From NCBI GenBank assembly GCA_903913215.1, contig CAIWKE010000026.1, forward strand, positions 1-64,000: a DNA stretch of 64,000 bases. Direction: 5' to 3'. The translations under genes were made by a program, and so were the position numbers. Positions within the stretch are counted from its first letter, which is position 1; each line of letters opens with the position of its first letter. Source of the DNA: an uncultured Holophagaceae bacterium (GTDB lineage: Bacteria > Acidobacteriota > Holophagae > Holophagales > Holophagaceae). Positions 7,398 through 14,409 of this stretch are shown piece by piece. The notes beneath the pieces were generated by a model that had not been told where the DNA came from, did not search any database, and worked only from the letters and a program-made list of their open reading frames with translations.

Positions 7398-7877
7398 TTA
7401 ATACCTCAACCTTACCGAATCGGCCGACTCGAAGCTGGATGAATCGATTTCTCCGGGAATGCTGGACTGAAAATCCGCGAAGCCTGACTCCAAAGTGAGT
7501 CGGCCATTCTCGAAGCCCTTAACGCTGCTCAGATGGGAATACATACCGATGAACTGGTTTGACTGGTCGAAAACGAGGAGTCGATTCGTTGCCCGACATG
7601 ACCCGCCCCAGACCGTGCTGAAAAGGACAAGGTGAACGGGTTTGGCTGATTGAGTGATGCCGAGGTATTTGAACTCTTGTTCATGGAACTGGCCCTTGGC
7701 CCACAGCGGAACTTTAGTGGCTTTGAGGCTCTTCCAGAGCGAATGAATCAATGGCTTTGGGCCTATAAACCTGCGAATTGAAGCGCCGTCGCTGCAATCA
7801 GGAACTTGCTGCCCCTGTGCGGGCAGAACCGAACAGCCCAGCAGCCAGAGTGAAGCAACAATTGCGAGAGGGGACAT
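7398..7877 (-). CDS. Cassette-encoded lipoprotein, unknown function
   Basis: Encodes 159 residues. The N-terminus is a lipoprotein signal: MSPLAIVASL then LLGC with the lipidated Cys at about position 15. The mature part has two further Cys residues that could pair and no family that I recognise. The ATG lies 5 bp from the core of the preceding attC site and the gene ends 19 bp before its own attC site. This is the compact layout of an integron gene cassette with no room for a separate promoter. GC is lower than the chromosomal backbone. Confidence 0.7.
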   Translation of the reverse strand: MSPLAIVASLWLLGCSVLPAQGQQVPDCSDGASIRRFIGPKPLIHSLWKSLKATKVPLWAKGQFHEQEFKYLGITQSAKPVHLVLFSTVWGGSCRATNRLLVFDQSNQFIGMYSHLSSVKGFENGRLTLESGFADFQSSIPGEIDSSSFESADSVRLRY

Positions 7878-7882
7878 CGAGC

Positions 7883-7983
7883 GCTCTAACGTAGGAAGCT
7901 AACCGGCCCAACCGTGGACCAGGAGCAGCGGTGATGGAGTGCGTTGTTCACGGTTGGGTCCGGGTTGAGCGGAGGGTTAGGGC
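7883..7983 (-). other. Complete attC site (101 bp)
   Basis: Read on the minus strand: GCCCTAAC (R''), CCTCC, GCTCAACCCGGA (L'') continuing into CCCAACCGTG; a variable end of about 30 nt; CACGGTTGGG, GCCGGTTAGC (L'), TTCCTAC and GTTAGAGC (R'). The arms pair over more than 15 bp with three unpaired bases on one side, the extrahelical bases typical of attC. It ends the cassette of the 173-residue protein. The R''-spacer-L'' block is nearly identical to that of the other sites here, as expected within one array. Confidence 0.87.
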
Positions 7984-7999
7984 GATCAGGCGTAGGGGA

Positions 8000-8521
8000 T
8001 TAATCATTAGGCGAATGATCCCAGGCATACCCATTTCTCTTTGGGAGTAAAAGCATGCCTTCTGATTCGAAGCCACCAACCAGCAGTCGGTAGGGTTTTG
8101 GGCGAGGCGAGCCATAGAAAAGCCCTTGCCCAGCTAGGTCTAGGTATTCAGAAGCAAAGGCGGGCTTGTGAGGTTGATTGCCAGGGAAGGGCCCATTGAA
8201 GACGAGTAGTTGAAACCGCTTGGATGCGGTAACAGGGGCGATTACTACGATGGCGAGATCTTTTTGACCATCACCATTGAAGTCGCCAACCATTAAATAG
8301 GGTTGGTAATTTGGGACAGCTTTCCAGGCGCCACCAATGCCTCGTCGAAGGGCCTGGATTTGCTCTTTGCAGTCGCCACAGTCGGATTCCGTGGCTAGTC
8401 GGAAACCCGTATGACCTTTCAGCCAGGTATCGACAACCTGCTGGTGAGCCGGTTGGAGTTTCTGACCCGTCGGAGTTGCTGCGACGGATAGGACGGCTGA
8501 AAGAAAAAGAGTCGGGATCAT
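8000..8521 (-). CDS. Cassette-encoded secreted FG-GAP-like protein
   Basis: Encodes 173 residues with a signal peptide ending near AATPTG. The middle contains VGDFNGDGQKDLAIVV (about residues 77-92), the Asp-rich calcium-binding loop of FG-GAP/VCBS-type repeats, followed by a strand. Two Cys residues in SDCGDC (about 47-52) could form a disulfide or bind a metal. Such single-repeat proteins are usually exported; a precise role cannot be assigned. The ATG lies 12 bp from a lone recombination core (8533-8541) and the stop 17 bp before the attC site. Gene, core and attC together form one cassette. Confidence 0.7.
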   Translation of the reverse strand: MIPTLFLSAVLSVAATPTGQKLQPAHQQVVDTWLKGHTGFRLATESDCGDCKEQIQALRRGIGGAWKAVPNYQPYLMVGDFNGDGQKDLAIVVIAPVTASKRFQLLVFNGPFPGNQPHKPAFASEYLDLAGQGLFYGSPRPKPYRLLVGGFESEGMLLLPKRNGYAWDHSPND

Positions 8522-8763
8522 GTTGAGGGAGCGCCCCTAACTAGGGATTCTGCGACAGGGAGGTTTGCATAATTGTCGTAGAACCCCGGAAGAGAAACAT
8601 CGGAAATGCTGCCATTCGGATTCTTCCATTCTTGGGTTCTAATTACGCAAGCGTAATGATTATCGGATACAAGGGCATCGAGCGAAATTTTACAGTGCTT
8701 TGGTTTGCCATCCATTCTTGCACCACTTAGACGGCTGATGTCAGTAAACCGAGGTGCTTCCAT
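8518..8763 (-). CDS. Possible small or truncated cassette gene
   Basis: An 81-codon frame from ATG at 8763, with a TTG alternative at 8778. The stop (TGA) overlaps the ATG of the next gene and the frame reads straight through the recombination core at 8533-8541. The translation (GARMDGKPKHC, GFYDNYANLPVAES) looks protein-like but matches nothing I know, and no ribosome site is visible. It may be the 3' end of a cassette gene fused to the core after loss of its attC, or a chance frame. Confidence 0.35.
   Translation of the reverse strand: MEAPRFTDISRLSGARMDGKPKHCKISLDALVSDNHYACVIRTQEWKNPNGSISDVSLPGFYDNYANLPVAESLVRGAPST
8533..8541 (-). other. Isolated integron core site
   Basis: GTTAGGGGC on the minus strand matches the R' core of the neighbouring attC sites and sits 12 bp before the ATG of the first recognisable cassette. 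No L boxes or partner R'' box are found to its right. It could be the recombination point of an attI site or the surviving end of a deleted attC. Confidence 0.5.
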
Positions 8764-8808
8764 CGCATGAAGGGCCAATCTGCTGCGGCAGGCAAGCCAA
8801 GCAGGGGG

Positions 8809-9027
8809 TTACTGAGAGGTTTTGGACCAAGTGGCGATGGTTGTCCAAACAGCAATCCCCACTAAGGCCCCTTCCTTCCGGCGAGGGGCGAGGGCCAGAC
8901 CGATTTCGATGACAGCCACCAAAAGGCATTCGCCAAGTTTTTGAACCAGGGACCATCTTGCAGATCTGCGTAGGGAGGCAGGCCTAGGACTGGCAAGCCA
9001 CCCTTTCTGGGTGGTTTCATTGAAACA
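8809..9027 (-). pseudogene. Open frame without start codon, probable gene remnant
   Basis: A frame of 72 codons is open from 9027 down to TAA at 8809-8811 but has no ATG. The translation has a basic segment (SLRRSARWS), a hydrophobic helix (GECLLVAVIEIGLALAP) and an Arg/Lys cluster followed by another apolar stretch (LVGIAVWTTIATW). This looks like the tail of a small membrane protein. I do not recognise it. It lies between the cassette array and the island boundary. Confidence 0.25.
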
Positions 9028-9116
9028 CTAACCAGGGTGTAAGAAAAAAATGTAGCCAAAATGTAGCATAATAAAAATATAATCAATTAAATATTGAAAA
9101 TAAAGGTTAACACCCC

Positions 9117-9194
9117 GGCAAGATCGTCCGCCGGGCCCTCAAGGCCGAGGCCCTCGGGCAGGATCCCGGGGATCTGAGCACGCTGGCGGATTAG
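9117..9194 (+). pseudogene. 3' remnant of an acyl-CoA synthetase (AMP-forming)
   Basis: Codons from 9117 read GKIVRRALKAEALG then PGDLSTLAD and a stop at 9192-9194. This matches the C-terminal signature of AMP-forming acetyl/acyl-CoA synthetases, where GKI-x-RR carries the catalytic lysine and GDxSTL is the usual tail. A TAA stands at 9108-9110 in the same frame and the DNA to the left is AT-rich. The composition returns to the high-GC backbone exactly here. The rest of the gene is absent, so the island replaced or displaced it. Confidence 0.6.
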
Positions 9195-9313
9195 GCTGGG
9201 GTTTGTACCGCAAGGAAATGGAACTGATCACCACCAGCATTCAGTTCGCCTTGTTTATCGGCGTAGCCGATACCAAGAGGAAACCAAGGCACCAAGAATT
9301 GACCTGATGTCGT

Positions 9314-9341
9314 GCCCCGCATTCCCGAGAGAATGCGGGGC
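9314..9341 (+). terminator. Perfect 11-bp stem-loop, likely terminator
   Basis: GCCCCGCATTC (9314-9324), a 6-nt loop and GAATGCGGGGC (9331-9341), followed by ATTTGGTTTT. It probably ended transcription of the truncated acyl-CoA synthetase gene. A minus-strand frame of unclear status overlaps (9191-9379); otherwise 9195-9481 shows no gene. Confidence 0.6.
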
Positions 9342-9481
9342 ATTTGGTTTTCATGCCTGGTCCGAAAAGCTACGTCCATGAAGCGGTGTCCATCGCGAAA
9401 TCGCCTGCCAAAGTCTGGGGCTTGGCCGAGGTTTATGCCTTGCCGAGCCTCTAGGTTGGCCCGCTCGGGCTACCATCACTG

Positions 9482-10714
9482 ATGCCCCGCCGCCGCCTTG
9501 CCGTCCTCCTCCTCCTGGGTTTCGCCTCGGGGCTGCCGCTCTACCTCACAGGGTCGACGCTGAAGGCCTGGATGACGGATGGGGGTTTGAGCCTGGGCAC
9601 CATCGGACTCTTCAGCCTCGTGAGCCTGCCCTACAGCCTGAAGGTGTTCTGGGCGCCGGTCCTGGACCGCTACGGCATCGCACTCTTCGGGCGGCGCCGG
9701 GCCTGGATGCTTGGCATGCAAGTGCTCATGGCGACGGCTCTGGTGCAGATGGCCTTCAGCCAGCCGCGCCTGGGCCTCACCCGCATCGCGGTCATGGCCT
9801 TCTGTCTGGCCCTCACCAGCGCCACCTTTGACATTGCCGTGGATGCCTGGCGCGCTGAGGCGCTGGACCAGAAGCACCTGGGTCTGGGCAACAGCATCCA
9901 CATCGCGGCCTACCGGGTGGCCATGCTGGTGAGCGGAGGCTTGGCCCTCATCCTTGCCCAGGCTTTCGGCTGGCGCTTCACCTACCTGGCTATGGCGCTG
10001 CTCACGGCCCTGGGCATGGTGGGCACCTGGATGGCCACCAACACGGACGACTTGGCGCCAGCGCCCCGCACCTTCATGGAGGCCGTGACCGGGCCCCTTC
10101 TGGACCTGCTGAAGCGGCCGGGCATCGGCTACTTGCTGGCCTTCGCCGTGTTCTACAAGCTGGGGGACTGGCTGGCGGATTCCATGACCATCCCTTTCCT
10201 GCTGCGGGGCATGGGCTTCACCAAGATGCAGATCGGCACCGTTCAGAAAACCACGGCCATGGTCGCCATCATCATCGGCGGTCTCATCGGGGGCTGGCTG
10301 CTCACCCGCATAAGCCTGCGGAAGGCCCTGTGGATCTGCGCTTTCGTGCAGATGGGCAGCATCCTCGGGTTCTGGGCCATCTCTATGCTGGGTCGTCACC
10401 TGCCTCTGCTGGTGGCCGCTAACACGCTGGAGAACCTGGCCTTCGGCATGGGGGGCAGCGCCTTCGCGGCCCTGCTCATGGGCAGCTGCAATCGCTCCTA
10501 TACCGGCACCCAGTACGCCCTCTTCAGCGCCCTCATGGCGCTGCCCCGCTCCATCTTCTCGGGCCTCACGGGCTTCATGGCCGACTGGTACGGCTGGAAG
10601 CTCTACTTCCCCATCTGCGCCGCCGCCGCCATCCCGGGCATGCTGCTGCTGTTGATGTACAGCCGCTGGGGGCTGCCGGAAGGGGAAGATCTGGGATTGC
10701 CGATCGATCAGTAG
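9482..10714 (+). CDS. AmpG-like major facilitator permease
   Basis: Inner-membrane MFS transporter of the AmpG type, 410 residues, about 12 hydrophobic segments. The first helix, LGFASGLPLYLTGSTL, and the following loop with PYSLKVFWAPVLDRYG match the family's conserved N-terminus. AmpG imports anhydro-muropeptides for cell-wall recycling. In this protein the substrate is inferred from family only, and other AmpG relatives may carry different solutes. The gene stands alone and converges on the rhodanese-rluD-lgt operon. It is the first intact backbone gene to the right of the island. Confidence 0.85.
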   Translation: MPRRRLAVLLLLGFASGLPLYLTGSTLKAWMTDGGLSLGTIGLFSLVSLPYSLKVFWAPVLDRYGIALFGRRRAWMLGMQVLMATALVQMAFSQPRLGLTRIAVMAFCLALTSATFDIAVDAWRAEALDQKHLGLGNSIHIAAYRVAMLVSGGLALILAQAFGWRFTYLAMALLTALGMVGTWMATNTDDLAPAPRTFMEAVTGPLLDLLKRPGIGYLLAFAVFYKLGDWLADSMTIPFLLRGMGFTKMQIGTVQKTTAMVAIIIGGLIGGWLLTRISLRKALWICAFVQMGSILGFWAISMLGRHLPLLVAANTLENLAFGMGGSAFAALLMGSCNRSYTGTQYALFSALMALPRSIFSGLTGFMADWYGWKLYFPICAAAAIPGMLLLLMYSRWGLPEGEDLGLPIDQ

Positions 10715-10867
10715 GCCCATTTTTGATCCCCGTCCATCCCCGTGAATCCCCGGCCAATATGCCTTTTCTGAGGCACAGCCCGCAGTGTGTGGTTTCAAGA
10801 AGGGGGGGCCGTTGATGAGTAGGGTAAACGGTGGCCAGGCAACGGCCCTGCCTGTCACACCTACGCC

Positions 10868-10890
10868 GTCACTGCGCAAAACACAGTGAC
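10868..10890. terminator. Weak stem-loop between convergent genes
   Basis: GTCACTG (10868-10874) and CAGTGAC (10884-10890) form a 7-bp stem between the converging permease and rhodanese genes. No T-run follows. The rest of the 197-bp gap shows no gene. Confidence 0.3.
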
Positions 10891-10911
10891 CCGGAGCATC
10901 AGCGGCCTGAC

Positions 10912-11403
10912 CTACTTCGCCAGGGGTCGGCCTTCGCGGCGCCATGCCTTCAGGCCGCCCTGCATGACGTGAACGTCCTGGAAGCCCCGGCTCAGCAGCA
11001 GGTCCAGGGCCAGGTGGGCACCCACGTCGCTTTCATCCACCAGCACCATGGCCCGCCGAGCCTTGGGATCGGGCTGGGTGAAGCGGTCGGACAGCTCCCG
11101 GTGGGGCACGTTCAGGGAGCCTCGGATATGGCCCGTGCGGAAGGCCTCCGCCGTCCGCAGGTCCACTACCAGGGCTTCGGAGCCCACGGTGATGCTCTGC
11201 ACTTGTTCAGGGTCCAGAACAGGTCGGTGCTTCCCCCGGCGTCGGGAGGCGAGGCGGGGCAGCAGGACCAGCCACAGGAGCAGCAGGCAGAGCGCAGCGA
11301 AGAGGAGACCCGGGAGGTAGGGATGGGCCTCCAGCAGGGCTTCCAGTTCAGTGGGTTTCGGGATCAGGGCGAGCATGGGGGAACCCGGAATTGAGCTCAT
11401 CAT
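10912..11403 (-). CDS. Membrane-anchored rhodanese-like protein lacking the active Cys
   Basis: Encodes 163 residues: a transmembrane segment (about 30-50, LLFAALCLLLLWLVLLP), a basic stop-transfer stretch, then a rhodanese fold (about 72-160) with VVDLRTAEAFRTGHIRGSLN. The loop that normally holds the sulfur-carrying Cys reads VLVDESDVGAH, with no Cys. Sulfurtransferase activity is therefore unlikely, and a binding or regulatory role is more plausible. The architecture resembles YibN. It is the last gene of the lgt-rluD operon, 9 bp after rluD. Confidence 0.8.
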   Translation of the reverse strand: MMSSIPGSPMLALIPKPTELEALLEAHPYLPGLLFAALCLLLLWLVLLPRLASRRRGKHRPVLDPEQVQSITVGSEALVVDLRTAEAFRTGHIRGSLNVPHRELSDRFTQPDPKARRAMVLVDESDVGAHLALDLLLSRGFQDVHVMQGGLKAWRREGRPLAK

Positions 11404-11412
11404 GGTCGCGGC

Positions 11413-12399
11413 TCAGAAATCCGGCAATCCTAAGGATGCCGCCAGGGCGCGAAGGGTGTCGGGGATGGGGGCCACGGCCTCGATGCGCTCGCCGGTGATG
11501 GGGTGGTCCACCGAGAGCTTCCAGGCATGCAGGGCCGGGTGGGGCAGCAGCAGGGCCAGGCCGTCCACGTCCTTCCAGCGACCGGGGCCGCCGTAGAGGG
11601 GATCGCCCATGAGGGGCGCGCGCAGGTGCGCCAGGTGGACGCGGATCTGGTGGGTGCGGCCCGTAAGCAGCTCGCATTCCACCAGGGCCGCGCTGGTGGT
11701 GCGGGCCAAGACGCGGACGCGGGTCTGGGCGGAACGGCCACCTGCGGCCACCACCATGCGCAGGCGGTCGTGCTTGTGGCGGGCGATGGGCTCGTCCACC
11801 AGCAGGCTGCCCAGGGTGGGCAGGCGCGGCGAGTGGCGCACGATGGCCAGATAGCGCTTCTCCACGGTGCGGGCCTTGAACTGGGCCTGGATGCCCCGCT
11901 GGGCCTCGGCGGTCTTGGCGAGGCAGAGGCAGCCCGTGGTGTAGCGGTCCAGACGGTGGACCAGGCCGGGCCAGCCCGTGGCCAGCTCTTCGGCGTCCTC
12001 GGACGGTTCATCGGCATCGCTGGGATCCACCAGTACCGGCGCTTTGAGGCGATGCAGCAGGGCATTGACAATGGTGCCACTGGAGTGGCCAGGCCCCGGA
12101 TGCACGACCATGCCCGCGGGCTTGTCCACGATCCAGAGCTGGCTGTCCTCGAAGAGGGAATCGAGGTGAATGTCCTCGGCCTCCAAGTGGGCTGCCGGGG
12201 GAGCCACGGTCGGGGCCTCGGTCTCCACCAGATCCCCGGGCCGCAGGCGCACGCCGCCCTTGGTGACCGGCTCGCCATTCACCTTCACGACGCCGGTGCG
12301 GATGTGGGCGTCCCACTTGGCCCGGGGGAATTCGGGGAACTGGTCCGCCAGGTAGCGGTCCAGGCGGGGGGCACCCTCTTCGGCGCGCAGACTGATCAT
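11413..12399 (-). CDS. rluD: RluD-family 23S rRNA pseudouridine synthase
   Basis: RNA pseudouridine synthase, 328 residues. An S4 RNA-binding domain occupies about 8-65 and the catalytic domain about 85-300. The active-site motif is HRLDRYTTG with catalytic Asp151. A conserved GRTHQIRVH motif follows. RluD modifies helix 69 of 23S rRNA. Closely related paralogues (RluA, RluC) share the fold; the S4 domain excludes RluA but not every RluC-like enzyme. The start overlaps the lgt stop by 4 bp, so the two genes are co-translated. Confidence 0.88.
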   Translation of the reverse strand: MISLRAEEGAPRLDRYLADQFPEFPRAKWDAHIRTGVVKVNGEPVTKGGVRLRPGDLVETEAPTVAPPAAHLEAEDIHLDSLFEDSQLWIVDKPAGMVVHPGPGHSSGTIVNALLHRLKAPVLVDPSDADEPSEDAEELATGWPGLVHRLDRYTTGCLCLAKTAEAQRGIQAQFKARTVEKRYLAIVRHSPRLPTLGSLLVDEPIARHKHDRLRMVVAAGGRSAQTRVRVLARTTSAALVECELLTGRTHQIRVHLAHLRAPLMGDPLYGGPGRWKDVDGLALLLPHPALHAWKLSVDHPITGERIEAVAPIPDTLRALAASLGLPDF

Positions 12400-13190
12400 C
12401 GACTCTCCTTGTGGCGGTTCCAGAAGAGCCAGAGACCCAGGCCCAGCATCATGAATCCGATTCCTGTGAGGCGGCCCGTACTGAGCCAGGCCCAGCCCAG
12501 CCAGCCCGTGCCGCGATCCACATCCCCGCGCCAGGTCTCCGTGACCACCCGCCCCAGCCCTTCCACGAGGAAGTAGAGAGCGAAGATCTGGCCCTGGAAG
12601 GTCCGCTTGGGGCGAACCAGGAGCAGGACGGCCATGACGATGAGGTTGGCGAGGGAGTTGTAGAGCTGCACCGGGTGCAGCGCCAGGCCCAGGGGGGTGC
12701 CGCTGAAGGCCTGGGCCATCGGGTTGGTGAAGGTCACGGCCCAGGGTGCATGCGTCTCGGTGCCGTAGCAGCAGCCCGCAGAGAAACAGCCCAGGCGGCC
12801 GATGGCCTGGCCCAGGGCCACGCCGGGCACCAGGGCGTCCCCCGTGAGGCGCAGGGGCAGGCCCTGGCCTTTGCGGAGCTTCCAGAAGAAGGTGGCCGTG
12901 GCGGCGATGATGCCGCCATGGATGGCCCCGCCCGCCCGCAAAGTGGCGAAGGAGAAGACCTCCCGGAAGGGGGCCCCCCCGATGAGGTCCACCAGGATCA
13001 TGAGCAGCTTGGAGCCCAGGATGGCGGAAATGAGCATGGCGATGGCCAGATCCGTGATGGCCGCCGGCGCCAGGCCGTCCAGGCTCGCCTGTCGCTTGGC
13101 CAGGGCCGTGCCAGCGAAAAAGGCGATGGCCAGCAGCAGCCCGTAGGTGCCCAGGGGGAAAGAACCGATTTCAAAAAGGATAGGGTGCAT
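12396..13190 (-). CDS. lgt: Prolipoprotein diacylglyceryl transferase
   Basis: Integral membrane enzyme that adds diacylglycerol to the lipobox Cys of prolipoproteins, 264 residues, about seven hydrophobic segments. The Lgt signature is visible as GQAIGRLGCFSAGC with Arg132, together with the RAGGAIHGG loop and the C-terminal HPVQLY motif. The usual GRxGNF is GRLGCF here, with Cys in place of Asn. It is the first gene of the lgt-rluD-rhodanese operon and is divergent from lpxD across an 87-bp promoter gap. Confidence 0.93.
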   Translation of the reverse strand: MHPILFEIGSFPLGTYGLLLAIAFFAGTALAKRQASLDGLAPAAITDLAIAMLISAILGSKLLMILVDLIGGAPFREVFSFATLRAGGAIHGGIIAATATFFWKLRKGQGLPLRLTGDALVPGVALGQAIGRLGCFSAGCCYGTETHAPWAVTFTNPMAQAFSGTPLGLALHPVQLYNSLANLIVMAVLLLVRPKRTFQGQIFALYFLVEGLGRVVTETWRGDVDRGTGWLGWAWLSTGRLTGIGFMMLGLGLWLFWNRHKESR

Positions 13191-13277
13191 GCGGGACTCG
13201 GGTGTTCAGGTGGGCGGGCTGGAAAGTGGAAGCTGAAATGGGACACCGGATTGGGCGATGATGGACCCGGAGGCACC

Positions 13278-14279
13278 ATGGCCCGGACCGAGATGACCCT
13301 GACGGCACAGGACCTGGCCGATCGTCTGGGTGGGGTCCTCGACCATTGTCCCCCGGATCGCTGTATTTCCGAAGTGAAGCCGCTGGAAGAAGCTGGTGCG
13401 GCCTCCGTGTCCTTCCTTTCCAACCCCCGCTATGCGGCCAAGGCCAAGGAGAGTCCGGCAGGCCTGATCCTCGTGGATGGCGCCGCGGAGCTGGGTGATC
13501 GCCCGGTGTTGCGGGTGAAACATCCCTACTGGGCCTTCGCCCAGGCCATCGGCTGGCTGCACCCGGAGACACCCACTGAGTGGAGCGAAACCAACCTGAA
13601 CCCGTCTGCCCTCGTAGGCCCAGACTGCCACATCGCGCCCTCCGCCACCGTGGGGGCCCGCACGGTGCTGGGTCGGGGTTGCCGGCTCCACCCAGGCGTT
13701 CACGTGGGGGATGACTGTGTGCTGGGGGAGGACTGCGAGCTGTTCCCGGGTGTGGTGGTCTACCGGCGCTCCCAGCTGGGGAACCGGGTGGCGGTTCACG
13801 CCAACTCCGTGGTGGGCAGCGACGGCTATGGCTATGTGATGGTGGAGGGCCGCCACACCAAGATCGCCCAGGTGGGCTGGGTGGAACTGGGCGACGACGT
13901 GGAGATCGGGGCTTGCGTCTGCATCGACCGCGGCGTGCTGGGCCCCACGCGCATCGGCGAGGGCACCAAAGTCGACAATCAAGTGCAGATCGGCCACAAC
14001 GTGCAGGTGGGGAAGCACTGCCTCCTGGTGAGCCAGTGCGGCATCAGCGGCTCCACCAAGCTGGGCGACTACGTGACCCTGGCCGGTAAGGCAGGCGTGG
14101 TGGGACACATCGAGATCGGCAGTCGCAGCGTGGTGGGCGGCAACAGCGTGGTGGCCAAGAGCCTACCCGAGGGCAGCTTCGTCACTGGCTTCCCGGCGCG
14201 CCCCCACCGCGAGTGGACCGAAGCCCAGGCCGCCCTGAACCGCCTGCCTCGGCTGATGAAGCAGCTGCGGAAGGGCTGA
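13278..14279 (+). CDS. lpxD: UDP-3-O-acylglucosamine N-acyltransferase
   Basis: Third step of lipid A synthesis: N-acylation of UDP-3-O-acyl-glucosamine. The product has 333 residues: an N-terminal uridine-binding domain (about 1-100), then a left-handed beta-helix of hexapeptide repeats (about 105-300). The catalytic His240 sits in QIGHNVQVG, the position of His239 in E. coli. Start ATG at 13278 is preceded by GGAGG with 4-nt spacing, although the frame is open far upstream. It stands alone, away from lpxA/fabZ. It shows that the organism builds a lipid A outer membrane. Confidence 0.95.
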   Translation: MARTEMTLTAQDLADRLGGVLDHCPPDRCISEVKPLEEAGAASVSFLSNPRYAAKAKESPAGLILVDGAAELGDRPVLRVKHPYWAFAQAIGWLHPETPTEWSETNLNPSALVGPDCHIAPSATVGARTVLGRGCRLHPGVHVGDDCVLGEDCELFPGVVVYRRSQLGNRVAVHANSVVGSDGYGYVMVEGRHTKIAQVGWVELGDDVEIGACVCIDRGVLGPTRIGEGTKVDNQVQIGHNVQVGKHCLLVSQCGISGSTKLGDYVTLAGKAGVVGHIEIGSRSVVGGNSVVAKSLPEGSFVTGFPARPHREWTEAQAALNRLPRLMKQLRKG

Positions 14280-14282
14280 ACC

Positions 14283-14399
14283 GGAACCGCGAAAGGCGCG
14301 AAACCCGCTTCGGGCGCGCGAAAGAAAAAACCGATGGCAGCGCTTTCGTTCCCCGTGCTTTCCGTCCGAAGTAGCTTGTTTCGCGTCTTTCGCGGTTCC
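14283..14399. repeat. Near-perfect 22-bp inverted repeat between convergent genes
   Basis: GGAACCGCGAAAGGCGCGAAAC (14283-14304, shown in full as two 11-mers: GGAACCGCGAA, AGGCGCGAAAC) is inverted at 14378-14399 with one mismatch. The 73-bp interior contains a run of A. It lies between lpxD and the hybrid kinase and may be a bidirectional terminator or a REP-like element. Confidence 0.6.
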
Positions 14400-14409
14400 C
14401 TATTTCGGT

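Noticed and set aside
9191-9379. 62-codon minus-strand frame with GIGYADKQGELNAGG
   Set aside because: It contains the terminator hairpin and has no ribosome site; kept as unclear rather than called.
9476-10945. 489-codon minus-strand frame opposite the AmpG-like gene
   Set aside because: Antisense to an intact MFS gene with clear helices; His/Gln/Gly-rich translation is typical of a shadow frame.
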